NCBI RefSeq assembly: GCF_018882415.1
Contig: NZ_JACVOL010000001.1
Span: 1,837,531 to 1,901,530, forward strand
Source: Polynucleobacter sp. 86C-FISCH
GTDB lineage: Bacteria > Pseudomonadota > Gammaproteobacteria > Burkholderiales > Burkholderiaceae
Reading direction: 5' to 3'
DNA length: 64,000 nucleotides
Within the stretch, counting starts at the first letter, position 1; every line of letters starts with the position of its first letter. Below are positions 1 to 10,577 of this stretch, one piece after another. The position numbers were made by a program, and so were the translations under genes. The notes under the pieces were generated by a model, which saw only the letters and a program-made list of their open reading frames with translations, was not told the origin of the DNA and searched no databases.

Positions 1-1311
1 ATTACTAATGAGATTCAAGCATTTGTAGAGCGTGGCGCTAAAGCAAGTCATGACGGTAAAGCAGATGTTGCCATTTGTGAAATTGGTGGAACTGTTGGTG
101 ACATTGAGTCTCTCCCGTTTTTAGAGGCCGCAAGACAGATGAGTTTGCGTTTGCCTCTTCATGATTGCGCCTTTGTGCATTTGACTCTGGTGCCATATAT
201 CAATAGCGCTGGCGAGTTAAAAACCAAGCCTACACAACACTCAGTACAAAAGTTACGTGAGATTGGCATCATGCCAACCGTATTGCTCTGTCGTGCTGAT
301 CGCCCGATTCCAGAAGATGAACGCGCGAAGATTTCACTATTCTCAAACGTTCGTGAAGAGGCAGTTATTTCGGTATGGGATGTAGATACGATCTATAAAA
401 TTCCTGAAATGCTACATGCACAGGGTATGGATGATTTGATTTGCCGCGAGCTTGAATTAAAGGCCAAACCAGCAGATCTTTCTGTATGGGCTAACTTGGT
501 TTATGAAATGGCCAACCCACAACACGAAGTCACTATCGGCATGGTCGGTAAGTATGTGGAATTAACGGAGTCCTACAAGTCTCTGATTGAAGCATTGCGT
601 CATGCTGGCATTCATACTCATACACGCGTCAATATTAATTACATTGATTCTGAAGATATCGAAAAAGATGGTGTTGATTGTTTGCGAGATCTAGATGCCA
701 TATTGGTTCCAGGTGGTTTTGGTAAGCGTGGCACAGAAGGTAAGATTGCTGCCATTCGTTATGCCCGTGAAAACAATGTTCCTTATTTAGGTATTTGCCT
801 TGGAATGCAACTGGCTGTGATTGAATTTGCTCGTCATGTTGCTAATTTGACTAAGGCAAACAGCACTGAATTTGATCCGCAATCTGACCAGCCCGTTGTG
901 GCCCTCATTACTGAGTGGCTTGATAGGGAAGGACGTGTTGAAAAGCGCACGAATGATTCTGATCTAGGTGGCACCATGCGTCTTGGTTCGCAACGTTGCC
1001 CAGTAAAGGCTGGAACTTTGGCTCATCGTATTTATGGAGCTGAAGTAAATGAGCGTCATCGTCATCGCTATGAAGTTAACAATACCTACGTTCCCCAATT
1101 GGAGAAGTCTGGCTTAATTATTTCTGCCAGAACACCAAATGAAGAGTTGCCGGAAATGATGGAATTACCAGCATCAATTCACCCTTGGTTCTTTGGGGTG
1201 CAGTTCCATCCAGAATTTACCTCGACTCCACGTGATGGACATCCATTATTTTCAGCCTTCATCAACGCTGCATTAGTGCATCAAGAGCTCACTGCAAAGC
1301 AGGCGGCATAA
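1..1311 (+). CDS. pyrG: CTP synthase (5' truncated by window)
   Basis: Makes CTP from UTP, ATP and glutamine, the last step of pyrimidine nucleotide synthesis in the cytosol. The reading frame is open from base 1, so the N-terminus lies outside the window; 436 residues are visible of a usual ~545. The start of the window encodes the end of the synthetase domain (GGTVGDIES motif near bases 85-115). The C-terminal class I glutamine amidotransferase domain carries the nucleophile Cys in YLGICLGMQ and the His-Glu pair in FHPEF. It is followed 9 bases later by kdsA, and this pyrG-kdsA-eno-ftsB order is standard in betaproteobacteria. The first in-frame ATG at 139 is internal and is not the true start. 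Confidence 0.97.
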   Translation: MTNEIQAFVERGAKASHDGKADVAICEIGGTVGDIESLPFLEAARQMSLRLPLHDCAFVHLTLVPYINSAGELKTKPTQHSVQKLREIGIMPTVLLCRADRPIPEDERAKISLFSNVREEAVISVWDVDTIYKIPEMLHAQGMDDLICRELELKAKPADLSVWANLVYEMANPQHEVTIGMVGKYVELTESYKSLIEALRHAGIHTHTRVNINYIDSEDIEKDGVDCLRDLDAILVPGGFGKRGTEGKIAAIRYARENNVPYLGICLGMQLAVIEFARHVANLTKANSTEFDPQSDQPVVALITEWLDREGRVEKRTNDSDLGGTMRLGSQRCPVKAGTLAHRIYGAEVNERHRHRYEVNNTYVPQLEKSGLIISARTPNEELPEMMELPASIHPWFFGVQFHPEFTSTPRDGHPLFSAFINAALVHQELTAKQAA

Positions 1312-1320
1312 AGGAAAAAT

Positions 1321-2184
1321 ATGAGCACATTTAAGCTATGCGGCTATGACGTGGGTTTAGATAGTCGCTTCTTTTTAATTGCTGGACCTTGTGTAATTGA
1401 GTCAGAACAATCTGCCATTGATATTGCTGGCCAATTGAAAGAAATCACTGCTGCTTTAAAGATTCCATTTATCTATAAATCTTCATTTGATAAAGCTAAC
1501 CGTTCATCCGGCACCTCGTTCCGCGGTTTGGGTATGGAAAAGGGACTTGAGATTCTGGCTAAGGTAAAGAAACAGGTTGGTGTATCAGTTCTGACAGATG
1601 TTCATGACATCAGCGAAATCGAAGTTGTTGCTAGTGTTGTAGATGTATTGCAGACACCGGCGTTTCTTTGCAGACAAACTGATTTCATTCGCGCCTGTGC
1701 TCAGAGTGGCAAGCCAGTGAATTTCAAAAAAGGACAATTCCTTTCTCCGCACGAGATGCTGAACGTGATTGAAAAGGCTCGTGCTGCAGCATTAGAAAAA
1801 AACCTGCCAGACCAATTTATGGTTTGTGAGCGTGGCGCCTCTTTTGGATATAACAACCTCGTTTCTGATATGCGCAGCTTAGCAATTTTGCGCGAATCTA
1901 AGGCGCCAGTAGTTTTTGATGCAACACATTCAGTTCAGTTGCCTGGAGGCCAAGGTAGTTCTAGCGGCGGTCAACGAGAATTCGTACCAGTTTTAGCTCG
2001 TGCTGCTGTTGCTGTTGGTATCAGCGGCCTTTTTATGGAAACACATCCAGATCCTGCCAAGGCTTTATCTGACGGTCCCAACGCCGTACCGCTCGATCGT
2101 ATGAAAGAGTTGCTTGCATCATTGGTTGCGATTGATGACATTGTTAAATCGACTGGATCTTTTTTAGAAGATAGCTTTAAGTAA
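1321..2184 (+). CDS. kdsA: 3-deoxy-8-phosphooctulonate synthase
   Basis: Condenses phosphoenolpyruvate with arabinose 5-phosphate to give KDO-8-phosphate, a precursor of the lipopolysaccharide inner core. The 287-residue protein has the family length and hallmarks: AGPCVIES near the N-terminus, the substrate-binding [11 protein letters not shown] stretch, GQFLSPHEM, and FDATHSVQ followed by a Gly/Ser-rich loop. It starts at ATG with AAGGAAA just upstream, nine bases after pyrG, so the two are probably co-transcribed. Enolase, which supplies phosphoenolpyruvate, is encoded immediately downstream, which makes metabolic sense of the cluster. Confidence 0.97.
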   Translation: MSTFKLCGYDVGLDSRFFLIAGPCVIESEQSAIDIAGQLKEITAALKIPFIYKSSFDKANRSSGTSFRGLGMEKGLEILAKVKKQVGVSVLTDVHDISEIEVVASVVDVLQTPAFLCRQTDFIRACAQSGKPVNFKKGQFLSPHEMLNVIEKARAAALEKNLPDQFMVCERGASFGYNNLVSDMRSLAILRESKAPVVFDATHSVQLPGGQGSSSGGQREFVPVLARAAVAVGISGLFMETHPDPAKALSDGPNAVPLDRMKELLASLVAIDDIVKSTGSFLEDSFK

Positions 2185-3522
<1,338 letters not shown>

Positions 3523-3540
3523 TCTTAAGATTTAATATCG

Positions 3541-3846
3541 ATGCGTATTGTTATCTACTCCATGCTGGTATTGCTAATTGCAATCCAGTACCCGCTTTGG
3601 TTGGGTAAGGGTGGATGGCTCAAGGTATATGAGATGGAGCGGCAAGTAGAGCTTCAAGAGGCTAAAAATAGCCTCTTGGCTCTGCGCAATGCCAAGTTAG
3701 CTGGCGATGTAAAGGATTTAAAGGACGGCACCCGTGCCATTGAAGAGCGTGCCCGTGTTGAGCATGGTCTCATCAAAGAAGGCGAGTTCTTTGTGCAAAT
3801 TCTGCCTGCAGATAAATCAGGCGACGCTAAAGCTACAAAACAGTAA
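3541..3846 (+). CDS. ftsB: Cell division protein FtsB
   Basis: Small bitopic membrane protein of the divisome that forms a complex with FtsL and FtsQ. The 101 residues show a short cytoplasmic start, one membrane segment at about residues 3-22, and then a Leu- and charge-rich region (about 30-70) with coiled-coil character. The family motif is seen around [17 protein letters not shown]. The position directly after eno is typical of proteobacteria and supports the call for a protein this short. It converges with hslO, with only 12 bases between the stops and no obvious terminator. Confidence 0.93.
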   Translation: MRIVIYSMLVLLIAIQYPLWLGKGGWLKVYEMERQVELQEAKNSLLALRNAKLAGDVKDLKDGTRAIEERARVEHGLIKEGEFFVQILPADKSGDAKATKQ

Positions 3847-3858
3847 GTCGAAGTATTC

Positions 3859-4824
3859 TTAGTGGCCGCTAGAAGGCGGTCTTGTGGCATCACTCAATAA
3901 ATCCGTTTTAAATACCTGCAGACAATCAACTGCATCAAAGCGATAGGGCTTTGCGCAAAAATCACACACAGTTTCAACAGCGCCTTGTTCCTCAAGAATG
4001 CTCTGAACTTCTTCTTCACCAAGCATACGCAAAATATCTGCAACCTTACTGCGCGAGCATCTGCATGAAAAGCGAATAGGGCGGGCAGGGAAGCTACGCA
4101 CACCGTTTTCAGCAGACTCCTCCAAAAATAGACGTCTTAAAATAGTCTCTGGCGGAAGTGTTAGTAACTCTTCATTGGTAATTGTTTCACCAAGAGTTTG
4201 AATGCGCGACCATCCTTCAGCAGCAACCTGGGGATCCAGGTGAGCATGTCCACCTGAATTCGGTAGGCGCTGAAGTAGTAATCCGCCAACCTGGGTATCG
4301 CTTGATGCAAGCCAAATCTTCGTATCCAGCTGCTCGGAATTTTGCATGTAGAGTGATATCGCTTCCGCAGCGCTAGAAACTGGCTTTATAACTGCGCCTT
4401 GATGGTCCTGTAAGGCCACGATACCTTGGTAGGGGGCTTGACCAGGCTCACGATCAGAGGGGTCTAGAGTAATTACGAGTCTGCCGCTCTGACTGACGTC
4501 CAAAAGATCTGCCAGCGTTGCATCAGGTGCAATTTCGGAAGGATCTACAGACAATTTCACTGTAGCCCTCATGGATAAATCGGATTTACATTCAACGACT
4601 AAAAGCTGGATAGGGCCCTTGCTTTGGGCTTGAATAATGAGGGTGCCATCAAACTTAAGGCTGGCGCTTAACAAGGTGGCAGCGCCCACGAAATCCCCTA
4701 AAATTCGACGGACAGCTGGTGGGTCATTGCGGCGCTCTAAAACAGCCTGCCAAGCACTACCAATAGAGACTATTTCACCCCTAACTGGGGCGCCATCACA
4801 CATAAATACAAGTAATTCATTCAT
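3859..4824 (-). CDS. hslO: Redox-regulated chaperone Hsp33
   Basis: Cytosolic holdase chaperone activated by oxidation of a zinc centre. I place the start at the ATG ending at 4824 (MNELLVFMCDG), giving 321 residues; an upstream in-frame ATG at 4869 would add 15 residues that do not look like the family. The C-terminal zinc switch is visible as CxC in FSCRCSRSK and CxxC in VCDFCAKPY, about 30 residues apart. The protein is a little longer than the E. coli one (~292). It faces gltX divergently across 65 bases. Confidence 0.95.
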   Translation of the reverse strand: MNELLVFMCDGAPVRGEIVSIGSAWQAVLERRNDPPAVRRILGDFVGAATLLSASLKFDGTLIIQAQSKGPIQLLVVECKSDLSMRATVKLSVDPSEIAPDATLADLLDVSQSGRLVITLDPSDREPGQAPYQGIVALQDHQGAVIKPVSSAAEAISLYMQNSEQLDTKIWLASSDTQVGGLLLQRLPNSGGHAHLDPQVAAEGWSRIQTLGETITNEELLTLPPETILRRLFLEESAENGVRSFPARPIRFSCRCSRSKVADILRMLGEEEVQSILEEQGAVETVCDFCAKPYRFDAVDCLQVFKTDLLSDATRPPSSGH

Positions 4825-4889
4825 AGGACAAAGTATCCACGTTTTTTGGGATTTAGTCATATGAAGCACGACCTGAGATAATGTTATTT

Positions 4890-6287
4890 ATGCATATTCG
4901 TACACGTTTCGCCCCTAGTCCCACGGGCTTTATTCATCTGGGAAATCTTCGTAGCGCGCTCTACCCATGGGCGTTTGCGCGCCACAATAAAGGAAACTTC
5001 ATTCTTCGCATTGAAGACACCGACCTTGAGCGCTCCACTCAAGAGGCTGTAGATGTCATTATCGAAGGCATGGCCTGGTTGGGCCTAGATTTAGATGAGG
5101 GTCCGATTTATCAGATGCAGAGGATTGATCGGTATCGCGAAGTTGTAAAGCAGATGCTCGAATCTGGATTAGCTTACCCATGCTACATGAGCGAGGAAGA
5201 GCTCAACCAATTGCGCGACCAACAGATGGCTAATAAAGAAAAGCCACGTTACAACGGTCTGTGGAGGCCTGAGCCCGGCAAAACATTGCCTCCAGTTCCA
5301 GAGGGTGTGAAACCCGTTATACGCTTTAAAAATCCTATTGGCGGCTCAGTTATCTGGAATGATGCAGTTAAGGGGCAAATTGAGATTAGCAATGATGAGT
5401 TAGACGACTTAGTTATTGCAAGGCCTGATGGAACGCCAACCTACAATTTCTGTGTTGTGATTGATGACATGGATATGAAAATTACTCACGTTATTCGCGG
5501 CGATGATCACGTCAATAACACCCCTAGGCAGATCAATATCATGAAGGCGCTAGGTGGCACGCCGCCTGTTTACGCTCATTTGCCAACAGTTCTGAATGAT
5601 TCAGGCGAGAAGATGAGTAAACGCAATGGTGCAATGAGCGTTCGCGATTACCAGAAAGCAGGCTACCTGCCTGAAGCTATTCTGAATTATTTAGCGCGCC
5701 TCGGATGGTCCCATGGCGATGCTGAAGTCTTCACTAAAGAGCAATTTGTTGGCTGGTTTGATTTGGAAAGTTTAGGGCGCTCTCCGACACAACATAACCC
5801 GGAAAAATTACTTTGGCTTAATCATCAATACATTCAGAATGCAGATCCTGAGAAATTAGCGGCAGCCACAAAGCCTTTTGCTCATGACTTAGGTATCGAT
5901 ACCGAATCAGGACCAGATTTTGTAAAAGTAGTGGGCTTACTAAAAGACCGCGCGAATACTTTGATTGAAATTGCAGAAGGGGCAAAGCTGTTTTACTTGC
6001 CAGCCCCTGATTTAAGTGCAGATCAAATAAAAGAAAATATCTCTGATTCAGTGCTCCCAGCATTAAAAGATTTGGTCAGCGCCATTACATCCGCAGAGCC
6101 AACAAAAGAGGGATATGCCGCTGCATTTAAGCAGGTTTTAGCCCAGCATCAACTCAAAATGCCGGCTTTGGCAATGCCAGTTAGATACGCTTTATTTGCT
6201 ACCACCCAAACCCCGGCGATTGATTCTGTGCTGGTTGTATTGGGTAAAGAAGAGGCTATCCAAAGGCTCTCCAAGGTGATCCACTAG
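4890..6287 (+). CDS. gltX: Glutamyl-tRNA synthetase
   Basis: Class I aminoacyl-tRNA synthetase that charges tRNA-Glu. The start [13 protein letters not shown] at 4890 gives 465 residues; an in-frame ATG at 4881 adds only three and cannot be excluded. The HIGH-type signature appears as [11 protein letters not shown], and the KMSKS-type loop as GEKMSKRNG at about residue 245. The family-specific [11 protein letters not shown] is present. The gene is followed within 200 bases by the gene of its own substrate, tRNA-Glu(TTC), and by two further tRNAs. No extra domain or truncation is seen. Confidence 0.97.
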   Translation: MHIRTRFAPSPTGFIHLGNLRSALYPWAFARHNKGNFILRIEDTDLERSTQEAVDVIIEGMAWLGLDLDEGPIYQMQRIDRYREVVKQMLESGLAYPCYMSEEELNQLRDQQMANKEKPRYNGLWRPEPGKTLPPVPEGVKPVIRFKNPIGGSVIWNDAVKGQIEISNDELDDLVIARPDGTPTYNFCVVIDDMDMKITHVIRGDDHVNNTPRQINIMKALGGTPPVYAHLPTVLNDSGEKMSKRNGAMSVRDYQKAGYLPEAILNYLARLGWSHGDAEVFTKEQFVGWFDLESLGRSPTQHNPEKLLWLNHQYIQNADPEKLAAATKPFAHDLGIDTESGPDFVKVVGLLKDRANTLIEIAEGAKLFYLPAPDLSADQIKENISDSVLPALKDLVSAITSAEPTKEGYAAAFKQVLAQHQLKMPALAMPVRYALFATTQTPAIDSVLVVLGKEEAIQRLSKVIH

Positions 6288-6292
6288 AGAAT

Positions 6293-6322
6293 TTGCGCAC
6301 CTGCACAAAAATAGGATAAAAT
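6293..6322 (+). promoter_or_regulatory. Candidate sigma-70 promoter for the tRNA cluster
   Basis: TTGCGC at 6293-6298 and TAAAAT at 6317-6322 are separated by 18 bases, immediately after the gltX stop and about 45 bases before tRNA-Ala. It is a fair but imperfect match to the consensus and was picked by eye. Read-through from gltX is an alternative source of the tRNA transcript. Confidence 0.45.
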
Positions 6323-6365
6323 CTTGGATTGTTTTGAGTGTCTTGTAGTTTTATCGCGAGAATTC

Positions 6366-6441
<76 letters not shown>

Positions 6442-6473
6442 AGCATTTAAAATAGAAGTTTGTTGTAGTCCAG

Positions 6474-6549
6474 GTCCCCATCGTCTAGAGGCCTAGGACA
6501 TCACCCTTTCACGGTGAGTACGGGGGTTCGAATCCCCCTGGGGACGCCA
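6474..6549 (+). tRNA. tRNA-Glu (anticodon TTC)
   Basis: A cloverleaf of 76 bases. The acceptor GTCCCCA pairs perfectly with TGGGGAC, the anticodon stem TCACC/GGTGA encloses CTTTCAC with TTC as anticodon, and the T arm is GGGGG/CCCCC around TTCGAAT. CCA is encoded. It lies downstream of gltX, the gene for its charging enzyme. Confidence 0.97.
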
Positions 6550-6601
6550 GATCTTCTGGTAGCTGTAAAGATGTATGATGTTGCGTTACTCGATGTATTT
6601 T

Positions 6602-6678
6602 GGAGCGGTAGTTCAGTTGGTTAGAATATCGGCCTGTCACGCCGAGGGTCGCGGGTTCGAGTCCCGTCCGTTCCGCCA
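6602..6678 (+). tRNA. tRNA-Asp (anticodon GTC)
   Basis: A cloverleaf of 77 bases. The acceptor GGAGCGG pairs with CCGTTCC, the anticodon stem TCGGC/GCCGA encloses CTGTCAC with GTC as anticodon, and the T arm contains TTCGAGT. The discriminator is G and CCA is encoded. It is the last tRNA of the cluster and is followed by a strong terminator. Confidence 0.97.
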
Positions 6679-6685
6679 AGACAAT

Positions 6686-6717
6686 TAAAAAGCCCCCTAT
6701 TCAGGGGGCTTTTTTTA
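6686..6717 (+). terminator. Rho-independent terminator, probably bidirectional
   Basis: The stem AGCCCCCT/AGGGGGCT has a 4-base loop (ATTC), is preceded by five A and followed by a run of T. It ends the tRNA transcript. The A run on the other side gives a T run on the minus strand, so it may also stop the convergent gene ending at 6761. Confidence 0.93.
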
Positions 6718-6760
6718 TTACTTCAATTCTATGATTAACCCAAAGAATGAGATCCCGAGC

Positions 6761-7363
6761 TTACTTCTTAGGTGTAGTGATTGACGCAGCCATTGCATCA
6801 AAGTAAATCACCTTTACTTGCTCGCCAACTTTAACGTCAGCCAATAGGGCAGGGTTCTTTACGGTAACGGTGGTGATCTTGCCACTAGGCCCCTTAACGG
6901 AAACCAGCTTCTTCTCGCGATTTACCTCAACAATATCGGCAACAATAGTTGTCTGGTTAGTGATCGTTTCAGAAGGCTTTTCATTCGCCTTTGATTTCGT
7001 AACTGTGTTTGTTTCTACTTTTGTGCGAACGCCATCGCTCTTGGTTTTGATCAACTCAATAGCAACCGCCAACTCGTAGTTAACATTAACGCGGTCACCT
7101 TTTTTGATCTGATCAAAATTCTTAATATCCGGACCAGCTACAAATTTAGACTCACCCTCTTTATTTTTGAAGGTAATAGTACGTGTTTTCTTATCAACCT
7201 TAACAACTTCACCTTCATATAACTGATAGACGTTATCTGTAACGGCGGCATCAATAATGGTTGGTTTTGCTGCTCCAGCTGCAGGGGCGGATTGGGCAAT
7301 GGCAACCGTTGTGCCGAATAATGCTGCAAGCATCAAAGCTATCGGTGCAAATTTCTTATTCAT
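6761..7363 (-). CDS. Exported protein with two copies of a beta-rich module, function unknown
   Basis: The chosen start MNKKFAPIAL (ATG ending at 7363) has AGGAAG directly upstream and gives 200 residues; a longer frame to 7462 is unlikely. Residues 1-24 form a clear signal peptide ending in AIAQS, so the protein should be periplasmic. I see two similar segments of about 55 residues, roughly 51-104 (GEVVKVDKKTRTITF ... GDRVNVNYELAVAIE) and 142-195 (ADIVEVNREKKLVSV ... GEQVKVIYFDAMAAS), joined by a polar Lys/Thr linker. I do not recognise the family by name. It converges with the tRNA cluster and is divergent from the hyi-like gene. Confidence 0.85.
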   Translation of the reverse strand: MNKKFAPIALMLAALFGTTVAIAQSAPAAGAAKPTIIDAAVTDNVYQLYEGEVVKVDKKTRTITFKNKEGESKFVAGPDIKNFDQIKKGDRVNVNYELAVAIELIKTKSDGVRTKVETNTVTKSKANEKPSETITNQTTIVADIVEVNREKKLVSVKGPSGKITTVTVKNPALLADVKVGEQVKVIYFDAMAASITTPKK

Positions 7364-7514
7364 TTTCTTCCTTATATAAATAACTACTAAAACCAATCTT
7401 AGCCTATTTTTATACTCAAATAGACATATAAAGCAGGGTATTTCTTTGCAAGGCATATCCACCCTAGGTTTGTTAAGATCGTTGATTACATAGGCTTACC
7501 CCAAAGGATATGAA

Positions 7515-8291
7515 ATGCCCCAGTTTGCAGCCAATCTGACCATGCTATTTAATGAGTATCCTTTTATGGAGCGCTTTGAGAAAGCTGCTAAATCGGGATT
7601 TCAGGCAGTGGAATTTCTCTTTCCTTATGCATTCTCGGCGAATGATATTCGCCAACAGTTAGATCAAAATAATCTTCGTTTGGTTCTTCATAATCTACCG
7701 GCAGGAGACTGGGATGCAGGAGAGCGTGGGATTGCTTGTTTACCGGATCGCGTAGAGGAATTCCGGGCGAGCATTACAAAGGCAATCGAATATGCAACAG
7801 TGCTTGGTGTAAACCAATTGAATTGTTTAGCAGGAAAAATCCCAGGGGGAATTGATCCGGGATTGCTGCGAAAAACATTTATTGCCAATTTAAAGTACGC
7901 TACAGCCGAGCTTAAAAAAGCCAATATCAAATTACTTATTGAGCCAATTAATACGTTTGATATTCCTGGGTTTTATTTATCAAAGACTGAGCAGGCACTA
8001 GATATCCTTAATGAAGTTGGTTCTGATAATTTATATATCCAATATGACATCTATCATGCACAACGCATGGAGGGCGAGCTTAGTAAAACGCTAGAGAATA
8101 ATATTTCTAAGATTGCTCATATTCAGCTGGCTGATAATCCAGGTCGAAATGAGCCTGGTACAGGCGAAATTAATTACGCACACTTATTTAAGTTGATCGA
8201 TAGTATTGGCTATACAGGATGGATAGGTTGCGAATACAAACCAGCTAATCAGACTGAGTCTGGATTGGGCTGGATAAAAGCGCTCAATTAA
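7515..8291 (+). CDS. hyi: Hydroxypyruvate isomerase-like TIM-barrel protein
   Basis: Probably interconverts hydroxypyruvate and tartronate semialdehyde in glyoxylate metabolism. The 258 residues resemble the Hyi branch of the xylose-isomerase-like TIM barrels: MPQFAANLTMLFNEYPF at the start, NLPAGDWDAGERGIACLP, IEPINTFDIPGFYL (metal-ligand Glu), YDIYHAQRMEG and AHIQLADNPGRNEPGTGEI. Related barrels act on other small hydroxy-acids or sugars, so the exact substrate is inferred from the family. An AAAGGA ribosome binding site precedes the ATG, which follows a 150-base divergent spacer. Confidence 0.88.
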   Translation: MPQFAANLTMLFNEYPFMERFEKAAKSGFQAVEFLFPYAFSANDIRQQLDQNNLRLVLHNLPAGDWDAGERGIACLPDRVEEFRASITKAIEYATVLGVNQLNCLAGKIPGGIDPGLLRKTFIANLKYATAELKKANIKLLIEPINTFDIPGFYLSKTEQALDILNEVGSDNLYIQYDIYHAQRMEGELSKTLENNISKIAHIQLADNPGRNEPGTGEINYAHLFKLIDSIGYTGWIGCEYKPANQTESGLGWIKALN

Positions 8292-8324
8292 TTGAAATAA
8301 ATCAATGCACTCTAGGGCTTACAC

Positions 8325-8912
8325 ATGTCTTCAACCTTAATCGTTTACCTTCACGGTTTTCGCTCTTCACCGCGCTCAAGCAAGGCGGTAATGACGGGCG
8401 ACGCAATTAAAGCATTGTCCACTTCAGAAAACCCCATTGAGTGGTATTGCCCTCAGCTTGTAGCTTCTCCTAAAGCAAGCATGGACTTGGTTATCGCGCA
8501 CATTAAAAGATCTCAGCATGATCGTCTGGTGGTTATTGGATCTTCTTTGGGTGGCTACTATGCAAATTACTTGGCAGAAAAGTATGGATGTAAGGCTGTC
8601 GCGCTTAATCCCGCTGTTAGAGCCCCAAGAGAGTTGGCAGCACATGTAGGCATGCTTACCTCCTACGATACTGATGAGCCATACGATTTTCGGCCAGAAT
8701 ATATTGATGAATTAAAAGCACTGCAGGTAGAGTCAATTACCGATCCTTCCCGCTATTTTTTGATGGCAGCTAAAGGAGATGAGCTTCTTGATTGGCGCGA
8801 GATGGTCGATTTTTATAAGGGTGCCGAGCAACTAGTGCTTGAGGGTAGTGACCATGGAATTGCAGATTACCCAGAACATTTGCCAAAGGTATTAAAGTTC
8901 ATTGCCAAATAG
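8325..8912 (+). CDS. YqiA-like alpha/beta-fold esterase
   Basis: A compact 195-residue alpha/beta hydrolase of the YqiA (UPF0227) type. It has LIVYLHGFRSSPRSSKA at the N-terminus (oxyanion region), the nucleophile elbow VIGSSLGGYYA with Ser at about residue 74, and the likely catalytic His in GSDHGIADYPEH near residue 178. An Asp in the AAKGDELLDW stretch could complete the triad. The physiological substrate is unknown. It follows hyi by 33 bases. Confidence 0.87.
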   Translation: MSSTLIVYLHGFRSSPRSSKAVMTGDAIKALSTSENPIEWYCPQLVASPKASMDLVIAHIKRSQHDRLVVIGSSLGGYYANYLAEKYGCKAVALNPAVRAPRELAAHVGMLTSYDTDEPYDFRPEYIDELKALQVESITDPSRYFLMAAKGDELLDWREMVDFYKGAEQLVLEGSDHGIADYPEHLPKVLKFIAK

Positions 8913-8994
8913 GTTGATTGATTGCAGCCATCTTCTTCTGTAAGATGATCCAAACGACCGTTATCCACTCGATGCGGTCTAGAAAGGAGAGTTT

Positions 8995-9564
8995 GTGCTG
9001 AGCATCTTGAAATTAGACGCAGGTGGAATTCCCCAGGGCTGGGTAAATCCTGAAGAAGCTACGAAGCAATATGCCGATAGTAGTGTCTTATGGACTCTAG
9101 GTGATCCCATATTCAAAATGCGTGGTGGCATTTCTCGCGCAACTGGACAGCAATCGGTCATTGAACTTCACTCCATCATCGCAGTAAAAGGTAGTGCCAA
9201 AATTAATCTCTTTGATGTGGTGCCCGTCATCACCAAACATAAGCTCTATAAACGGGATAAAGGTTTATGCGCGTATTGCGGTGATGCGATACATGAGAAT
9301 CATGCAGAAGCAGAGCACATCATCCCCAATAGTCGTGGCGGTAAATATAGCTGGATGAATTTAGTAATTTCCTGCAGGCCATGCAATCAACGTAAAGGCA
9401 ATCGAACCCCAGAGCAAGCCGGAATGGGCTTGTTGTACACACCCTATTTACCAAGCCTCTATGAAGACATGATTCTTAAGGGGCGCAATATTTTGGCCGA
9501 TCAAATGGATTTTTTAGCGGCTAACCTCCCTAAAACTAGCCGCCTTTTGGAGGGCTTGTCCTGA
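8995..9564 (+). CDS. HNH endonuclease-family protein
   Basis: A 189-residue protein with a full HNH domain in its middle. A first Cys pair lies in LCAYCGD, the His of the active site in AEHIIPNSRGG, the Asn in WMNLVISC, and a second Cys pair in SCRPCNQRKGNR, i.e. a zinc-stapled HNH core. The N-terminal ~75 residues carry no motif that I recognise. The start is GTG at 8995 with AAAGGAGA four bases upstream. Freestanding single-gene HNH proteins of this length are common in Burkholderiales chromosomes and their role is poorly known. Its 3' end contains the ribosome binding site of the next gene. Confidence 0.88.
   Translation: MLSILKLDAGGIPQGWVNPEEATKQYADSSVLWTLGDPIFKMRGGISRATGQQSVIELHSIIAVKGSAKINLFDVVPVITKHKLYKRDKGLCAYCGDAIHENHAEAEHIIPNSRGGKYSWMNLVISCRPCNQRKGNRTPEQAGMGLLYTPYLPSLYEDMILKGRNILADQMDFLAANLPKTSRLLEGLS
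9549..9563 (+). promoter_or_regulatory. Strong Shine-Dalgarno and CTG start inside the HNH gene
   Basis: GGAGGG at 9549-9554 is followed after six bases by CTG at 9561-9563, which overlaps the HNH stop TGA at 9562-9564. This site decides the start of the next gene, whose frame has no ATG, GTG or TTG before the hydrophobic segment. Confidence 0.6.
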
Positions 9565-10577
9565 GTTTAAAAAGAGGGTGGTGGGGTAGTGATCTTCACT
9601 TTCCCAAAATTAAATCATTACGAATATTTCTTGCTGCCCTGCTGCTCTCGATAGTTGGGCATTTTGTATTGTTTTTTGGCTTACCGTTTTTCTCATTCAA
9701 AGATCCCCAGCCTATTTCGGAAGATCTCATCATTAGAACGGAGCTAAAAACAGAGCCGCCCAAGAAGATTCAGATGACTAGGGCCCCTAAAAAGAAGGTT
9801 GATAAACAAAACTTATCTTCGAATTCTCAAGCTGAAGCCAATTCAAGCGGCAACGGAAACCTAGGTGCAAATGGCGATCAGTCTGGAGTTGCATTTAAAT
9901 TGCCAGAATCAGGAATTATTTATTACGACACATATGTCGATGGTCAGCAATATCAAACCGGCGAGATTGATTGGATTGTTGAAGGCAATAGCTATCGTCT
10001 ACATATCAATATTCCTTACGCATTTGTTGGCCCGTTTGTTTTTGAATCTCGTGGATCGGTAGACTCCTATGGGATTGCGCCAAGTATTTATTGGACACAA
10101 CGTGGCACGAAAGCACCACGCTACTCTCGGTTTGATCGAAACGACAAAGGGGAAGGGCAGATGTTCTTTTCAGAAAAGCCTGAATTTACCCCAGCAATTC
10201 TGCCTGGTACTCAAGATCGTTTTAGTCTTATGTTTCAGCTTGCCTCGCTTTTGAATGGTGATAGCAAGATGGATGAGGCTGGCACTATTCGATCCATTCC
10301 AGTAGTCGACTACAACACTCTTGAGATGTGGAATTTTAAGAGTTACGGTGAGTCCCAGTCTGATGACATCCCAAGTATGGGTAAGACAACCAATCGTCAC
10401 TATGCTCTTATGCAACGTGAAAATGATCCTTATAAGCGCCAGGTAGACATCTGGCTTGCGAAGGACTTGGAATGGCTCCCAGGCCGTATTCGCTCCCTAG
10501 AGTCGAATGGCAGGGTGCTAGAGCTTGTTTTTAAGCAAAAGAACCCATTGCCCTCAACCACTAAGCTCTATAACTAG
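9561..10577 (+). CDS. DUF3108-type membrane-anchored protein, CTG start proposed
   Basis: A protein of about 338 residues. The coding frame continues upstream of the first ATG (9669) and encodes a basic stretch and a hydrophobic segment (about residues 21-43, LRIFLAALLLSIVGHFVLFF) that is cut by an ATG start. The only plausible start is CTG at 9561 with a GGAGGG ribosome binding site. After the anchor comes a Lys/Ser/Asn-rich linker and then a C-terminal ~220-residue domain with repeated aromatic beta-strand patterns, which I match to DUF3108 by general appearance (moderately sure). Likely periplasmic-facing; function unknown. Its stop TAG shares bases with the stop of the convergent channel gene. 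Confidence 0.8.
   Translation: MSLKRGWWGSDLHFPKIKSLRIFLAALLLSIVGHFVLFFGLPFFSFKDPQPISEDLIIRTELKTEPPKKIQMTRAPKKKVDKQNLSSNSQAEANSSGNGNLGANGDQSGVAFKLPESGIIYYDTYVDGQQYQTGEIDWIVEGNSYRLHINIPYAFVGPFVFESRGSVDSYGIAPSIYWTQRGTKAPRYSRFDRNDKGEGQMFFSEKPEFTPAILPGTQDRFSLMFQLASLLNGDSKMDEAGTIRSIPVVDYNTLEMWNFKSYGESQSDDIPSMGKTTNRHYALMQRENDPYKRQVDIWLAKDLEWLPGRIRSLESNGRVLELVFKQKNPLPSTTKLYN

Noticed and set aside
3541..3846. Minus-strand open frame over ftsB
   Set aside because: FtsB on the plus strand has family motifs and fits the conserved gene order; the antisense frame has no recognisable features.
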